Shown: positions 1-8,751, numbered from the stretch's first letter. The stretch: 64,000 nucleotides of DNA from Tahibacter amnicola (GCF_025398735.1 NZ_CP104694.1:2629001-2693000), one strand, 5' to 3'. A program made the numbers and translations. Notes: generated by a model from the sequence alone, not told the origin.

Positions 1-695
1 CCCCCGCGCCGGAGAATGCGCGCAACCGATCCTGCGCCGCGCTCACGGCGGGATGGGTGAGCGGACCGGCTGTGCGGGTGATCGGTGCGGATAAAGCAAT
101 TCCGCGAGTTTTCGACAAAATACCGGGCGTTGTCGAGGGGCGGCGGAGGCGGTAGCCGAATGGCCTATGTTCGCGGCAAGCACTTGTATTGATGGCGGAT
201 TATCCGGGCGGTTTTCCGGATTCGAATGGGCAGCGCCAAAGCGGTCGCGCTGTCTTGCCGGAAATCGGGCTGGCGAGCTGGACCATGACACCAAGGCTAT
301 TTCTGGAAAATGGATCTTGACCAGCCGGGTGCGCGAGGGATGTCCCCTCGCCTTGGTGCCGCGTCAAAAGATCGACGAAGCGGCCGCGGACCAGTGCCGG
401 AAAAATGCCGTGGCGGCCTTGCCTGCGAGGAGCGACGGAATCTCGTCGGTGCGCGCGGACAACGGCGGGTCGATCCATTCGGAGGCTGGAAAATGGATGC
501 ACACGCTTGCGCAAGTGGATGAATCTGATCCGGTTCGATTGTGGTTACGCCGGGCTTTCGAAGGCTGGAAACAGCAGGTGCACTCGTCGCCTTGTGAAGA
601 ATTTTCACGATGTGGCATTACCGGTGCATTTCCCCTCCCGGGAACGCAGTGCTGCGGTTGCTGCGTGCGGAAGGTCGAGGCCTGTTGGGGGAAAT
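1..695. other. No convincing gene
   Basis: Open frames here on both strands are rich in Arg, Pro and Ala and match no family I recognise. They look like by-products of the high GC content. I see no terminator or RNA gene. The last few bases (about 686-692, GGGG-rich) serve as the ribosome binding site of the response regulator that follows. Confidence 0.5.
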
Positions 696-1628
696 ATGTT
701 GAACGCCGGAACGGTAAACGTTGCGCTGTTTGGTATCTCGCAACGCGAGGAACGCATGATCAATATCGTGCTGTCCCACCAGAAACACAGCACCACGAAT
801 TTTGTGCCGGTGAAGGCGGCGGGTTCGGCCGACTGCCGGATAGGCCTGATCGACCTGGACGCGCTCAACGCTGAAGAGGCCCGCCGGGAACTGACGGTGC
901 TGCAGAATGCCGATCCGAATATCAAGATCATCTACGTTTCCAACGATGGCCAGCGTGGCGACGGCATCTATCGCATCGCCCACAAATCGCTGCTGTCGCA
1001 GCTGGTCCTGACGTTGCAGGACATTGCCAAGACCATCGCCACGCAGTCCTCCGTCAGTGCCATCAACACGGCGGCTTCCGCTTCACCGGGCGAGGCGGCC
1101 ACGCCGTCACCGGCTGCACCCGTCCAGGGCTTGCTGCGCGGATCAATCGCCGCTGCGCGCCAGTCGTTGGCGGAACGCGTGACATCGGCCGGTGCCTACG
1201 GCATGGCACCGCTGCAGGCGCTGGTCGTCGATGACAGCGTGACGGTCCGCAACCAGCTTGACGCCGCGCTCAAGGACGTCGGTTTCATCACCGACCTTGC
1301 ATCCAGCGGTGACCAGGCCGCGGCGATGATGGCGAAGAAGCGCTACGACGTCGTATTCCTCGATGTGGTACTGCCGGGTGAAGACGGCTATGCGATCTGC
1401 AAGGCCATCCGTCGTACGCCGGTTGGAAAGTCCCGGCAGGTCGTGATGCTGACCAGCCGCTCGTCACCGTTTGACCGGGCGCGCGGCGCGTTGGCCGGCT
1501 GCAATATGTATCTGGTCAAGCCGCTGTCATTGGACGTCTTCTATGGCGCCGTCGAGAAGGTGGTGGGGAAGATCCAGGCGGGTGCGCGTGCGGCGTTGAT
1601 CGAGGGTGACTACCAGTTCTCCGCCTGA
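696..1628 (+). CDS. Two-domain response regulator (pseudo-receiver plus receiver)
   Basis: A 310-residue cytoplasmic signalling protein. The C-terminal ~120 residues form a canonical receiver: the acidic pair is in ALVVDDS, the phospho-acceptor Asp in VVFLDVVLPG, the switch Thr in VMLTS and the Lys in YLVKPL. This resembles the PilG/PilH class. The N-terminal ~130 residues have receiver-like alternation (VALFGIS, GLIDLDAL, IKIIYVSNDG) but lack the full acidic pocket, so they probably form a degenerate pseudo-receiver. An Ala/Pro-rich linker joins the two. No DNA-binding or enzymatic output domain is present, so output is probably by protein contact. The frame is open far upstream to 405, but ATG 696 is preceded by a G-rich ribosome binding site and is where family-like sequence begins. 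No kinase gene is adjacent. Confidence 0.85.
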   Translation: MLNAGTVNVALFGISQREERMINIVLSHQKHSTTNFVPVKAAGSADCRIGLIDLDALNAEEARRELTVLQNADPNIKIIYVSNDGQRGDGIYRIAHKSLLSQLVLTLQDIAKTIATQSSVSAINTAASASPGEAATPSPAAPVQGLLRGSIAAARQSLAERVTSAGAYGMAPLQALVVDDSVTVRNQLDAALKDVGFITDLASSGDQAAAMMAKKRYDVVFLDVVLPGEDGYAICKAIRRTPVGKSRQVVMLTSRSSPFDRARGALAGCNMYLVKPLSLDVFYGAVEKVVGKIQAGARAALIEGDYQFSA

Positions 1629-1829
1629 TCCTTGCACTGACAACGGCCAGTACCAGTAGCGCGCGGCGACGTCCTGGAAGGGCGGCGTCGCGCTTTTGCG
1701 CGGCCGGGATCTGGCGCTTAGCGCCGGTGGTCGGCGACGGCCGGTCCGGGGGCGGCGCCAGGTGTGATCGCCTTGGCGTCGAGCGCCCATGGGTTGTGCC
1801 ACAATGGGCGTTGGTCACAGGACTTGCCG

Positions 1830-2360
1830 ATGAAGCCACTCGCTCTTGTTTCCCTGCTTTTTGCATCGTCTCTTGCCCATGCAGCGGCCTACCAGTGCAA
1901 ACGACCCGACGGTACCCTGGCATTCCAGGACAAGCCATGTCCCGGCGCGCAGGGTTACGAGATTGAGGTCGACGGCATCCTGACGACGCGCCAGCGCGAA
2001 GAAGTGGCCAATCCGTCCGTCATCAACGTGGCGCCGGCGGTGTCACCGGACCAGATCGACATCTCCGGCCGCTGGTGTGCCTATGGGATGTCTGCCACGC
2101 CCGACGGCGAGGTCGATTCCTCCAGGACCGGTACCTGGGTCTTTACGGCGACGACGGTCATGCACAGCACGCCGACCACCGAGATGATTACCGCCCCCTA
2201 TGACCGCAATGGCAATGATCTGGTCATCAGCGGCGACAGCGCGCTGGGTAATACCGCCTGGGTGGTGACGCGGGGCAAGGGTACGGAGTTGATCCTCACC
2301 TCGGCCTCGTCCGGTTCGCACCATCTGCGCCGCGGATCCTGCCTGTCCGCATCGCGCTGA
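1830..2360 (+). CDS. DUF4124-like secreted protein
   Basis: A 176-residue protein with a signal peptide ending near SLAHA. The short DUF4124-type motif (YQCKRPDGTLAFQDKPC) follows, with two Cys that probably pair in the periplasm. The rest is a beta-rich domain of unknown role with a run like GTWVFTATTVMHSTPTTEM. ATG 1830 is chosen because it opens directly into the signal peptide; the longer frame from 1764 adds a non-signal-like extension. The function is not known for this family. It is a single gene with no obvious partner. Confidence 0.75.
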   Translation: MKPLALVSLLFASSLAHAAAYQCKRPDGTLAFQDKPCPGAQGYEIEVDGILTTRQREEVANPSVINVAPAVSPDQIDISGRWCAYGMSATPDGEVDSSRTGTWVFTATTVMHSTPTTEMITAPYDRNGNDLVISGDSALGNTAWVVTRGKGTELILTSASSGSHHLRRGSCLSASR

Positions 2361-2521
2361 GACACGGTTGCGCGTACCGGCGCGCCGAGCCGGACGGCCG
2401 GCGTGATCCGTCCGCTCCATTCGTCACCCGATCCCTGCCCGCCGTCATTCGTCGCGGCCCGCTTCCCGCCTGAGTACGACAGCGCCAGATTGTTTCCCGT
2501 CTGGCACACATCGGAAAGGGG

Positions 2522-3241
2522 ATGGCGGTGAAAACAAACAGTCTTGAGAACGCGGGGCGCTGGATCGGTGCGGCGATTGTCGGCAATTTCGTTATCGGCA
2601 TCACGTCGAACTTCAAGTTGCAGACCGACCTGTTCGGAGGCGAAGGGCTGCTGGTCAATGCGGCCGCCCATCCGATACAGATCGGACTGATCGCCGTGCT
2701 CGGATTGCTCGGCAGTCTGCTGTCGATTGCGGTGGCGTCGACCATGTCGGCGCACTTTGGCAAGGCCCATCCACGACTGACTGGCCTCTACTACGCGATC
2801 ACGGCCGCGACCTTGGCAATCACGGTCGTCGAATGCGCAACCTTCATAGCCTTCCGCACGCTGAGCGAGCAGTACCTGGCGGCCGGTACAGCGGCGGGCC
2901 CGGAGTACCAGCTGCTCAAGAAGGTGCTGGCGGGCCTGCGCAACGGCGTGCATTTCCCGCATGTGCTGGCCGGTGGCGCCGGTGTGCTGGCGTTCTTCCT
3001 GCTGCTCTACCGGGAACGCCTCGTGCCGCGGGCGTTGGCGGGATTCGGCGTCGCGAGCATTCTGGTGCAGATGTTCACGGTCAGCTTCCCGTTGTTCGGG
3101 CTGCGTGTCATCTATCCCTTGCTGGTGCTCCCGGCGCTGGCCTTCGTAGGCACGGCCGGCTGGTTGCTGGTGAGGGGATTCGCCACATCGCGAGACGGCC
3201 AGCCGCCGCACTACGACGAACCGCGCCCGGCGGTCGCCTAG
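2522..3241 (+). CDS. DUF4386 family integral membrane protein
   Basis: A 239-residue multi-pass inner-membrane protein with about six hydrophobic helices. Segments such as IQIGLIAVLGLLGSLLSIAV, AITAATLAITVV and LAGGAGVLAFFLLLY are membrane spans. The GRWIGAAIVGNFVIG start, the LRNGVHFPHVLAG-type loop and the overall length fit the DUF4386 family, whose function is unknown. A strong hairpin follows the stop and separates it from the convergent VOC gene. Confidence 0.8.
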   Translation: MAVKTNSLENAGRWIGAAIVGNFVIGITSNFKLQTDLFGGEGLLVNAAAHPIQIGLIAVLGLLGSLLSIAVASTMSAHFGKAHPRLTGLYYAITAATLAITVVECATFIAFRTLSEQYLAAGTAAGPEYQLLKKVLAGLRNGVHFPHVLAGGAGVLAFFLLLYRERLVPRALAGFGVASILVQMFTVSFPLFGLRVIYPLLVLPALAFVGTAGWLLVRGFATSRDGQPPHYDEPRPAVA

Positions 3242-3251
3242 GGGGCTCGAA

Positions 3252-3280
3252 AGCCGAAGGCATGTGGCATGCCTTCGGCT
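3252..3280. terminator. Bidirectional hairpin terminator
   Basis: A perfect 13-bp inverted repeat (AGCCGAAGGCATG / CATGCCTTCGGCT) with a 3-nt loop lies between two convergent stops (3241 and 3289). It is followed by only a weak T-rich stretch on either side. Confidence 0.65.
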
Positions 3281-3288
3281 CATTCGCC

Positions 3289-3705
3289 TCAGGGCATTTT
3301 CATGCCGGCGTTGACCATCCATTGGACGCCAAAACGGTCGGTCAGCACGCCGAAACGGGTTGCCCAGAACGTTTCCGCCAGGGGCATGTCGATCCGGCCG
3401 TCCTTGCCCAGGGCGTCAAAGGTCGCGCTGGCCTCGTCGACCGAATCAAAGGTGAGGGTGAGGGCGAAGCCCTTGGCCGGCCCGGTGTTGCAGCCGGCGA
3501 AGGCGTCGGCCGCCATGATGACGCCGCCAGGGAATGTGAGGCAGGAATGCATCACCTTGGTCGGATCCGCGCCGGGCATTTCATTGCCCGGAGGTGCGTC
3601 GGCGTGAGTCATCAGCTGCAGATCCCCCTTGAGCACTTCCTGGTAGAACCGCATGGCTTCGGCGCAGTTGTCGTCAAACGTCAGATACGGGTTCAGCGTG
3701 AGCAT
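3289..3705 (-). CDS. VOC family protein (PhnB-like)
   Basis: A 138-residue glyoxalase/bleomycin-resistance-fold protein of the PhnB-like 3-demethylubiquinone-methyltransferase type. It starts LTLNPYLTFDDNCAEAMRFY and continues with VMHSCLTFPGGVIMAAD and the closing FGVLTDRFGVQWMVN, all typical of the group. The ATG at 3705 is preferred to the one at 3765, because the extra 20 residues are not family-like and would run across the divergent promoter. Its divergent neighbour is an HxlR regulator, a common pairing for this type. The substrate is unknown. Confidence 0.85.
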   Translation of the reverse strand: MLTLNPYLTFDDNCAEAMRFYQEVLKGDLQLMTHADAPPGNEMPGADPTKVMHSCLTFPGGVIMAADAFAGCNTGPAKGFALTLTFDSVDEASATFDALGKDGRIDMPLAETFWATRFGVLTDRFGVQWMVNAGMKMP

Positions 3706-3806
3706 GGCGACCTCGTTGCTTGCGATGGGGATTGCAAAGTAGCACTCGATACTCCTAAAAAGCAACTAAACTCATCCGAATCGCAACGATGCGGTAGAAT
3801 CGTGGC
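3706..3806. promoter_or_regulatory. Divergent promoter of the VOC and HxlR genes
   Basis: About 100 bp separate the two divergent starts. The stretch 3750-3780 is unusually AT-rich for this window and contains CCTAAAAAGCAACTAAAC (3754-3771). HxlR proteins usually bind such intergenic regions and autoregulate; that this one does so is inference. Confidence 0.45.
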
Positions 3807-4493
3807 ATGGTCGGCAAACGCAGCTATGAAGACGGATGCGCCGCGGCGCACGCCTTGGACTTGATCGGGGAGCGCTGGGCCTTGCTTGTGGCGCGTGAGC
3901 TGATACTCGGCCCGAAGCGGTTCACGGATCTGCGCGCAGGCCTGCCGGGAATCAGCCCCAATGTGCTGACGCAGCGACTGGAGGAACTCGAGCGCGCCTC
4001 GATCCTGCAACGACGCAAGCTGCCGCCGCCGGCTTCGGTCTGGGTCTACGAACTGACCGAGTGGGGCGCACAGCTGGAAGGCGTCATCATGGCGCTGGGG
4101 CGCTGGGGCGCAAAATCGCCCAACCTGCCGAAGGGGGATCCACTGAGCGTGGATTCGACCATGCTGTCCCTGCGAACCATGTTCGATCCGGTTTCGTCGG
4201 CGGGAGTGAAGGGGGTACTGGAATTCCGTTTTGGCGAAGAGCGCTTTCGGGGACGTATCGGCGCCGGCCGGCTGGAGCTGGTTCGCGGCAGTGCCGATGC
4301 CCCCGACGTCGTCGTCGCGACCAGCCCGGCGCTGCTCCTGGCCCTGATCTACGGTGGCTACCCGATCAAGGACGCGCTGCGCGCCGGTGAGCTCACCCTC
4401 TCGGGTGACCAGGCTCTGTTCAAGCGGTTCATCACCTTGTTCCCGTTGCCGGCACCGGCGCCGGCCACTTATGTCCCGGCAGACGGACACTGA
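3807..4493 (+). CDS. HxlR-family winged-helix regulator with C-terminal SCP2-like domain
   Basis: A 228-residue cytoplasmic transcription regulator. Residues ~10-100 form an HxlR winged helix: CAAAHALDLIGERWALLVAR, then GPKRFTDLRAGLPGISPNVL, LTQRLEELE and the wing YELTEWG. Residues ~130-225 resemble the SCP2-type sterol-carrier/ligand-binding domain found behind some HxlR domains (LEFRFGEERFRGRI, a VVATSPALLLALIYGG run, LTLSGDQALFKRF). The gene is divergent from a VOC gene and probably controls it and itself. The inducing ligand cannot be told from the sequence. Confidence 0.88.
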   Translation: MVGKRSYEDGCAAAHALDLIGERWALLVARELILGPKRFTDLRAGLPGISPNVLTQRLEELERASILQRRKLPPPASVWVYELTEWGAQLEGVIMALGRWGAKSPNLPKGDPLSVDSTMLSLRTMFDPVSSAGVKGVLEFRFGEERFRGRIGAGRLELVRGSADAPDVVVATSPALLLALIYGGYPIKDALRAGELTLSGDQALFKRFITLFPLPAPAPATYVPADGH

Positions 4494-5050
4494 CGGCTGC
4501 CGACGCTTGAACGGTTGGTCGCCGGATTATCGCCAGGCAATATCCAGCGCGTATGCGGTCAGTTTGAAAATAGGCCGATCGTGATTGTCCGCGCAAACAC
4601 GTCCGCCAAAAACCGTCGAGCCAGTATTCAGGCGAGCCGCGCACGGCAGTGACGCCGGACGGTATTTCTGTCTTCGTGTGGTGCGAATGGCGTCCGTCCA
4701 CTACGAGGGCGTGTGTTCGGTCCGGGCAACGGATCATGGGCACGCCAGCGAGCCAGATCGCAGCGCGATCGCCGCCATTTTCGCTGCAAAATCCCTAAAA
4801 GGACACTAAAACGGCAAGTGTTTATTTTTCGTTTGCGATGCAGTTGCCAATGCGCTTCGTCGAGAAGTAGCAATGTTGCGATTGACATGCGTGAATCGCC
4901 GCCTTATATCCGCTGTCGGCCGCCACATTCTGGTGCGCCAAATCCATCCCCTCGCTCTTTACGTCGCGCCGCCTTTTCCGCTGGCGCCGGCATCGAGCGT
5001 CCGCGTGCGTGGGCGAGTGAAATCTCAATCAACTTATGGAATCCGATAAT
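4494..5050. other. Intergenic region, leader of the Ig-like protein gene
   Basis: There is no convincing gene. The second half (4790-5000) is less GC-rich and carries CCTAAAAGGACACTAAAAC (4794-4812), similar to a motif at 3754-3771 upstream of the VOC gene. The stretch probably holds the promoter and a long leader for the secreted protein that starts at 5051. Confidence 0.4.
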
Positions 5051-6145
5051 ATGAAAAGGGCAATTCTTGCAAGCGTTGTTTCCCTGGGCGCGATTCTGAC
5101 GGCCGGCGTGGCCGTTGCGGAAACGGCGTCGGAACGCGCGCCACTGCTGCGCGTGACCGCCCGCTTCACTCCCAGCTCGATTGTGGCCGGCCAGCAGACC
5201 ACCTTTTCCTGGTTCGTCAGCGGTGGTGACGCAGCGGGCTGCGAAATTACCGGCGTGCCCGGCCTGGATTGGGGTGATGATGCAGGTTCGTTCGTCCTGA
5301 CGCCGACCACCAGCCTCTCTGCCCGCGTGGTTTGCGAGGGCATCATTGACGGCCAGACGGGCATTGGTCGCGCCACCCTGACTGTGGCGCCCGGTGATTC
5401 GCTGCCGGTCGTCAACGCCGCGTTCTCGCCGGCCTCCGTGTTCACCGGCCAGTCCACGACGTTCACCTGGAGCTCCCAGTACGCCAGCAGTTGTACCAGC
5501 ACGGGTCCGGTGAATGTCACCACGACTGCCGGCTCGTCCACGCTCAACCCCACGAGCAACCAGTCCGTCACGGTGACCTGTACGAATGCGTCCGGTTCGA
5601 CGTCCAAGACGGCATCTGTCACGGTGTCGCCGCCGCCGCCGGTCATCCACACCTGGTCGTCGCCCTTCAGCCTCCAGCAGCCGGGTTGGGCAACGATCTT
5701 CTGGAACTCATACAACACCACGGGTTGCTCGCCCTATGGCCCTTCGGGTTCGATCTTCCGCTACTTCTCGTTCTCCTCGTTCGAGGTGATCACCTGTTGG
5801 GGGCCGGGTGGCACGCAGTCGGCCGTGCAGTGGGTCCACGTGTGGAACACGTCCATCACTTCGGCGGGCAAGGCGCAGGGCGGTCCTGACCTGAGCAAGG
5901 TTGGTATGGATGTGAAGGCGTCCGGCGTTTCCCGGCTTGTGGCGGACTTCAACCAGGACGGTATCGCCGACGCGCTCGTCGTTGACGCGAACACCGCTGA
6001 AGCGTCGGTCGTTCTCGGCCAGCACGGTCGTGGCCCGCGCATTGCCAAGATGATCGGGAACGTCACGAACCTGCAGCAGATTACGGCGGTCACTGTTCCG
6101 GCCGGTGGTTCGGACGAGGCGATCAGCGTGAGCCTGTCGCAGTAA
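5051..6145 (+). CDS. Secreted protein with Ig-like repeats
   Basis: A 364-residue exported protein. A signal peptide (MKRAILASVVSLGAIL...) is cleaved near GVAVAETA. Two Ig/PKD-like beta-sandwich repeats follow (FTPSSIVAGQQTTFSWFVSG and FSPASVFTGQSTTFTWSSQ), each with a Cys pair, then a proline spacer and a third, divergent repeat (WATIFWNSYNTTGC). The C-terminal ~110 residues contain an FG-GAP-like stretch (VADFNQDGIADALVVD). Such repeats usually act as extracellular adhesion or spacer modules, and no catalytic motif is visible. ATG 5051 is chosen over 5036 because it begins the signal peptide directly. A clear terminator follows. Confidence 0.75.
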   Translation: MKRAILASVVSLGAILTAGVAVAETASERAPLLRVTARFTPSSIVAGQQTTFSWFVSGGDAAGCEITGVPGLDWGDDAGSFVLTPTTSLSARVVCEGIIDGQTGIGRATLTVAPGDSLPVVNAAFSPASVFTGQSTTFTWSSQYASSCTSTGPVNVTTTAGSSTLNPTSNQSVTVTCTNASGSTSKTASVTVSPPPPVIHTWSSPFSLQQPGWATIFWNSYNTTGCSPYGPSGSIFRYFSFSSFEVITCWGPGGTQSAVQWVHVWNTSITSAGKAQGGPDLSKVGMDVKASGVSRLVADFNQDGIADALVVDANTAEASVVLGQHGRGPRIAKMIGNVTNLQQITAVTVPAGGSDEAISVSLSQ

Positions 6146-6182
6146 CTGTTCGTTGGATCTGCTGCCAGGATGGCGCAGTCGG

Positions 6183-6213
6183 AAACCGCCGGTATTCGCC
6201 GGCGGTTTTCTTT
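6183..6213 (+). terminator. Rho-independent terminator
   Basis: A 10-bp perfect stem (AAACCGCCGG / CCGGCGGTTT) with a 6-nt loop is followed by TCTTT, 37 bases after the stop of the Ig-like protein gene. Confidence 0.8.
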
Positions 6214-6315
6214 AATGAACTGTGCGGCATAGGCGGAAGGTGCCTCACGTTCCCGCATGCGCGTGATTCATGCCGGAAACGCAACGCGATGTGGAAAGCG
6301 TTCTTGTATGCGGGT

Positions 6316-6344
6316 TTATGCAATATATGCGTCAAATTGCATAA
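6316..6344. promoter_or_regulatory. Candidate operator: TTATGCAAT-N11-ATTGCATAA
   Basis: A perfect 9-bp inverted repeat with an 11-bp spacer gives a 20-bp centre-to-centre distance, about two helical turns, typical of a dimeric regulator. It lies about 190 bp upstream of the protease module. The regulator is unknown. Confidence 0.4.
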
Positions 6345-6535
6345 GGCAGTAATGCACTTTAAAACAGAATATTCGAAATCACATGGCGGGCTTCGGGCTG
6401 CTTTCGGGTACTGATGAGTGGGGCGTGACGCAGTAATCCCACGTTGCGTACCTGGGGAAGCCGGATCGATCGGATCTCAGGGGCCGCTTTCTCTTCGTTT
6501 TGTCATTCCCATCAATGGCAAGAGGAGAGTCCATC

Positions 6536-7183
6536 ATGCATTCCATCCGACGTATTCTCGCGGCCGCCGTGCTCGCGGTTGTCGGCATGTCCGACACGGC
6601 GTTTGCCTCGGCAGAGGACGCCACGATGCGACCAGCCGCCGACATCGCGCAGGCCGCATTGAACGAGCTGGGGCTTTCGCTCGCTCCGCTGGAGGGCAGT
6701 CTTCCTGTCGGATTTCCCTTTGCAGTAAGCGACGTGCAGGATCTTCGCCGCGCCACGGTCGGCTTCGGTTACGAAGAGTGGCAGGCGGATCCGCAGTTGT
6801 TGCTGGCGGGTCGCAGTCTCGCCGATGCGGCGCGCCCGACCGGCCAGTGGCGGTATGTGGTCAGTGTCGACGATAGCCCTGTCGGCCTCCTCACCCTGGC
6901 TATGCAGGATGGGCGCTGGTCGATTGTCTCAATCGGCGGCGCTGCGCTGTCCGAAGAGGTCGCGCAGATCGCGCGCAGCACGAAGGCCGATGCGGTGCGC
7001 TTCGTTCGGGTACCGCAGGCGTCGTCGGATTTCATCGAGCTGCGCGGCGTTGATCGCCGCGTCAGCTACGTCCCCTTGGGCGGCGCGCGCCGCATGCTGG
7101 GCCTGGACAAGGCGGGTGCCTTGGACGAGTCGGCATTTGCCGTGCCGTTGCGCGATGTGATTGCGCGCAACCTTTCCCAGTAA
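6536..7183 (+). CDS. Secreted partner protein of the C70-like protease (copy 1)
   Basis: A 215-residue exported protein with a signal peptide (HSIRRILAAAVLAVVGM...) probably cleaved near TAFAS. I do not recognise the family. It is a clear paralogue of the protein at 44437-45111: both share RATxGxGYEExxADP, a stretch like SIGxAAL, a QASSDFIEL/QATSDFVEV block, and the end RDxIARNLxQ. The body alternates strands and helices and has no catalytic motif. In both loci it is followed within about 20 bp by a papain-fold protease gene. A role as protease inhibitor, trans-acting prodomain or secretion chaperone is inference. ATG 6536 is supported by GAGGAG at 6522-6527; the frame from 6500 adds a non-signal-like extension. 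Confidence 0.6.
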   Translation: MHSIRRILAAAVLAVVGMSDTAFASAEDATMRPAADIAQAALNELGLSLAPLEGSLPVGFPFAVSDVQDLRRATVGFGYEEWQADPQLLLAGRSLADAARPTGQWRYVVSVDDSPVGLLTLAMQDGRWSIVSIGGAALSEEVAQIARSTKADAVRFVRVPQASSDFIELRGVDRRVSYVPLGGARRMLGLDKAGALDESAFAVPLRDVIARNLSQ

Positions 7184-7204
7184 TCCGGCGACAGGAGATC
7201 TCTC

Positions 7205-7786
7205 ATGAAACCCGTGATTCGCAACCTGCTTGCAGTCGCGCTCGTGGCCGCGGCTGCCGATGCGGCCGCCGGCGACGGCCATCGCTACATCCCGGTCAAT
7301 CTGGTCACGCAGGAACACAGCAACTGGTGCTGGGCGGGTGTGGCCGTTTCGGTCCTCAATCGCTACAACCAGTCGCCCAGTCAGTGCAGTGTGGTGAACT
7401 GGGCGTTCGGCATCAGCCATGCCTGCGGCAACAGCACGTTCAACTGGAACAACTACGCCAACTCGCCCAATGGGATCTACGGCGGCGGCGGAAGTATTCA
7501 GGGCATTCTCAATCACTGGGGTGTGCGCAGCTACGGAATACAGAATTACCTGCGCTGGAGCACCGTCGTGACCGAAGTCAACGCCAATCGTCCCTTCGTC
7601 ATGCGCTATGGTTGGACGGGCGGTGGCGGGCACTTCATCGTGGGGTACGGGTACAACGACACCTCCGGAACGCAACGAGTGGCCTACATGAACCCCTGGC
7701 CGGGCGAGGGCTACACCTGGGTGAATTACCAATGGGCGGTGCGCGCCAGTGATCACGCGTGGACGCATACCTTGCGGATGAACTGA
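7205..7786 (+). CDS. Secreted C70/AvrRpt2-like papain-fold cysteine protease (copy 1)
   Basis: A 193-residue exported protein. A signal peptide is followed almost at once by the catalytic core. The nucleophile Cys is in EHSNWCWAG (near residue 42), the His in GGGGHFIVGYG (near residue 145) and the third residue is probably Asn in YMNPWPGEG; the related C70 group usually has Asp there. Other Cys (SQCS, HACG) may form a disulfide. With only ~20 residues between the signal peptide and the Cys there is no room for a normal inhibitory propeptide, so the adjacent upstream gene (21-bp gap) may supply this in trans. It is very similar in sequence to 45135-45710. Start is at ATG 7205 with AGGAG upstream. 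It probably acts on extracellular or periplasmic proteins; the target is unknown. Confidence 0.8.
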   Translation: MKPVIRNLLAVALVAAAADAAAGDGHRYIPVNLVTQEHSNWCWAGVAVSVLNRYNQSPSQCSVVNWAFGISHACGNSTFNWNNYANSPNGIYGGGGSIQGILNHWGVRSYGIQNYLRWSTVVTEVNANRPFVMRYGWTGGGGHFIVGYGYNDTSGTQRVAYMNPWPGEGYTWVNYQWAVRASDHAWTHTLRMN

Positions 7787-7916
7787 GGGCGGTCTGGCCG
7801 GATCCGGTGTTCGCGGCACGCCCTCAGGCACCGGGTCCGGCGGCAGGCTGCGCGTCCAAGCGCCGCTGGGCGGCCAATACTGGCAAAATGCGAAGCCATT
7901 GCCGGATACGACGCCC

Positions 7917-8561
7917 ATGTCCTACGTGCACGCCGACGTTGAAACTGCCAATTCATCGTTCCTGCAGAGGCATGCGGGGCCCGCGCGTATCGGCCTGGCC
8001 GGCGGCAATGCACTGGTGGACCGGACGATCCGGAAGGCCCAGCGACTGATTACGGCGGATCCCGCCGGCAGTGCCTGGTCGCATGCCTTTCTGATCGGCG
8101 AGGCGCGCAGCGACGGCCACTGGTGGGTGCTCGAATCGGATCTGGATCTTCGTCACAAGCAGATCCGCCTGGGTGCACAGGAAAATCGACTGTCGAAGTA
8201 CTTCGACGAAGCCGAGTGGCCTAACCTGGCGGTCCTGGATTTCGGCCTGGATGACGCCGGGGCGAGGCGTGTACTGACGGCCGCCCTGGACCTGCTGGCC
8301 AACTCCACCCGCTATTCGTTGCGCGAAATCGTCGGCACCATGCTTTCGCTGGCGCGTCCGACCTTGCGCGAGCGGGAAAACCTGCTGGCGCGCGAAGGTT
8401 CCCTGTATTGCTCGGCATTCGTCCAGCACTGCTACGCCACTGCCGGCCTGAATTTCATGCCCGGCCTGTCAGCCAAGAACACGACTCCGCACGACATCGC
8501 CCGCACCGCACTGCCGCATCAGGCGCACTACCTCGTGCGGCAGGCGGGCGCCGTGAAATAG
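7917..8561 (+). CDS. YiiX/YebB-like permuted NlpC/P60 (papain-fold) enzyme
   Basis: A 214-residue protein without a clear signal peptide. The circularly permuted NlpC/P60 arrangement is suggested by an early His in AWSHAFLIGE and a late Cys in SLYCSAFVQHCY, as in YiiX-type amidases and peptidases. LVDRTIRKAQRLI near the start and PHDIARTALPHQ near the end fit. Members act on peptide, lipid or acyl amide bonds; the substrate here cannot be told. ATG 7917 is preferred to the TTG at 7899. It lies 130 bp after the protease gene and may be independent of it. Confidence 0.7.
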   Translation: MSYVHADVETANSSFLQRHAGPARIGLAGGNALVDRTIRKAQRLITADPAGSAWSHAFLIGEARSDGHWWVLESDLDLRHKQIRLGAQENRLSKYFDEAEWPNLAVLDFGLDDAGARRVLTAALDLLANSTRYSLREIVGTMLSLARPTLRERENLLAREGSLYCSAFVQHCYATAGLNFMPGLSAKNTTPHDIARTALPHQAHYLVRQAGAVK

Positions 8562-8751
8562 GCGGCCACTCGATATCCCGCCTGCACTGCACATTTGCTG
8601 CACAGTCCGTTGCTATGGTGCCGCGCTCCGCGATCATGGCCGGCATGCCGACCTGGGCGCGATAGGTGTGCGCCGTTGTTGACGCTTCTGTAGGGGCGCG
8701 ACGGACTGACGCACAGTCCGGATAGCCGGCAATTTCAAAGGACAGGTACAC

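Larger units (their letters stand above)
6146..6535. other. Intergenic region with terminator and palindromic site
   Basis: This stretch holds the terminator of the preceding gene (6183-6213), the AT-rich palindrome at 6316-6344, and an AT-rich stretch at 6345-6385 that may be the promoter of the partner-protease operon. No open frame here looks coding. Confidence 0.5.
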
